Notes under the pieces: model-generated
Seen by the model: only the letters and a program-made list of their open reading frames with translations
Database searches by the model: none
What the model was told of the DNA's origin: nothing
Source: an uncultured Selenomonadaceae bacterium
Lineage (GTDB): Bacteria; Bacillota; Negativicutes; Selenomonadales; Selenomonadaceae
Length of the DNA: 21,045 bases
Assembly (NCBI GenBank): GCA_905235425.1
Contig: CAJOKY010000079.1
Location: forward strand, 1-21,045
Reading direction: 5' to 3'
In this document: positions 20,374 through 21,045 of the stretch, one piece after another
How positions within the stretch are numbered: the stretch's first letter is position 1
Layout: the number at the start of each line of letters is the position of its first letter
Position numbers and translations under genes: made by a program

Positions 20374-21045
20374 GTGCTGAAAAAAATTTTTACCCTACTG
20401 TTTACGGTGTTTATGATTTTGCCTTTGACCGTGAATGCTAAAAGTCAATCTTTGAAAATTGACGGGGATCACGGAAAACTTTCTGCGGTAATTCAAACTC
20501 CCGACGACAAAAAGTCTTATCCTATGGTAATGATTCTGCATGGCTTCACCGGCAATAAAAATGAAACTTTGCTCACGACACTTGCTGATAACCTTGAAAA
20601 AGCCGGTATCGCGTCAATACGTTTTGACTTTAACGGTCACGGCGAAAGTGAAGGCAACTTTTCTGATATGACGGTTTTAAATGAAATTGAAGACGCCAAA
20701 AAGGTTTATGAATATGTCAGCAAGTTGCCGAACGTTACAAGCGTTTCAATCGCGGGACATTCACAAGGCGGCGTTGTTACAAGTATGCTTGCAGGTGAAC
20801 TCGGTACAAATGCAGTTAAATGCATTGCGTTAATGGCTCCTGCCGCCGTACTGCGCGATGACGCGATTCGCGGGCAACTCTTTAATTCCAAATATGACAG
20901 CATGAACCCGCCGGAATATGTGGAAATTTTCAACGGACTTAAACTCGGACGTAACTATATTATAACCGCGCAGACTTTGCCGATTTATGAAACTGCCGAA
21001 AAATTTCAAGGCTCTGCACTTATGATTCACGGTACCGGCGACGTA
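20374..21045 (+). CDS. Secreted alpha/beta hydrolase, feruloyl/cinnamoyl-esterase-like (partial, 3' end beyond window)
   Basis: The frame is open from a GTG at 20374 to the right edge (224 codons). AAGGAG (20360-20365) lies eight bases before the GTG. The N-terminus is a signal peptide (MLKKIFTLLFTVFMILPLTVNA, cut likely after residue 22). The rest is an alpha/beta hydrolase: oxyanion-hole segment ILHGFTGNKNE, IRFDFNGHGESEGNF, and the nucleophile elbow GHSQGG with the catalytic serine; the sequence ends at MIHGTGD, where the aspartate is the likely acid of the triad. The catalytic histidine is beyond the window. HGFTGNKNE together with FDFNGHGES resembles bacterial cinnamoyl/feruloyl esterases, which release hydroxycinnamates from plant cell walls, but the substrate is inferred. 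Confidence 0.9.
   Translation, partial: MLKKIFTLLFTVFMILPLTVNAKSQSLKIDGDHGKLSAVIQTPDDKKSYPMVMILHGFTGNKNETLLTTLADNLEKAGIASIRFDFNGHGESEGNFSDMTVLNEIEDAKKVYEYVSKLPNVTSVSIAGHSQGGVVTSMLAGELGTNAVKCIALMAPAAVLRDDAIRGQLFNSKYDSMNPPEYVEIFNGLKLGRNYIITAQTLPIYETAEKFQGSALMIHGTGDV

Overview
The window looks like chromosome of an anaerobic, flagellated Firmicute, most likely a Negativicute (Selenomonadales-type). This is inferred from protein character (PRC-barrel protein, LytR-CpsA-Psr protein, flagellar rod/hook protein, fused mannitol PTS enzyme), moderate GC and AT-rich gaps; no rRNA or tRNA is present to confirm it. GTG and TTG starts are frequent.

Left part (1-6626), sugar metabolism. On the minus strand, gap is followed by a phosphoglycerate kinase that continues in frame, without a stop, into triosephosphate isomerase; this fusion runs off the left edge. 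Divergently, mtlA (EIICBA) and mtlD form a mannitol uptake and oxidation pair feeding fructose-6-phosphate into the same glycolysis. A small antisense membrane-protein gene overlaps the mtlA 3' end.

Middle accessory part (6630-9430). A compact minus-strand operon holds an XRE repressor, a 27-codon acidic ORF, a 165-aa His/Cys-containing unknown, a 372-aa protein with a long Gly/Ala-rich hydrophobic tail, a small Cys-rich protein and a JAMM/JAB peptidase. It is bounded by two nearly identical terminator sequences in direct orientation and has its own promoter with a 21-bp-spaced repeat that could be an operator. I cannot assign it to a described system.

Right part (9479-21045), housekeeping and envelope genes. 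On the minus strand: a secreted CAP-domain protein, a flagellar FlgF/FlgG-type protein, corA, a PRC-barrel gene split by an A10 slippery run, a TPR membrane protein, miaB, an NCS2 purine permease and an LCP protein. On the plus strand: a CFI-box protein, a DUF4230 protein and a secreted alpha/beta hydrolase cut by the right edge.

Two non-genic patterns stand out. First, a conserved structured RNA of about 165 nt occurs twice, directly before the start codon of pgk-tpi and of the CFI-box gene, with compensatory base changes in its stems. Its core resembles the right-end RNA of TnpB (IS200/IS605) elements, but there is no tnpB nearby. Second, four gene 3' ends (mtlD, corA, the purine permease and LCP) carry tandem heptanucleotide arrays with TAG-type units. 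In three of them the array begins exactly at the TAG stop codon; two can form G-quadruplexes, and one seems to supply the promoter of the next gene, miaB.
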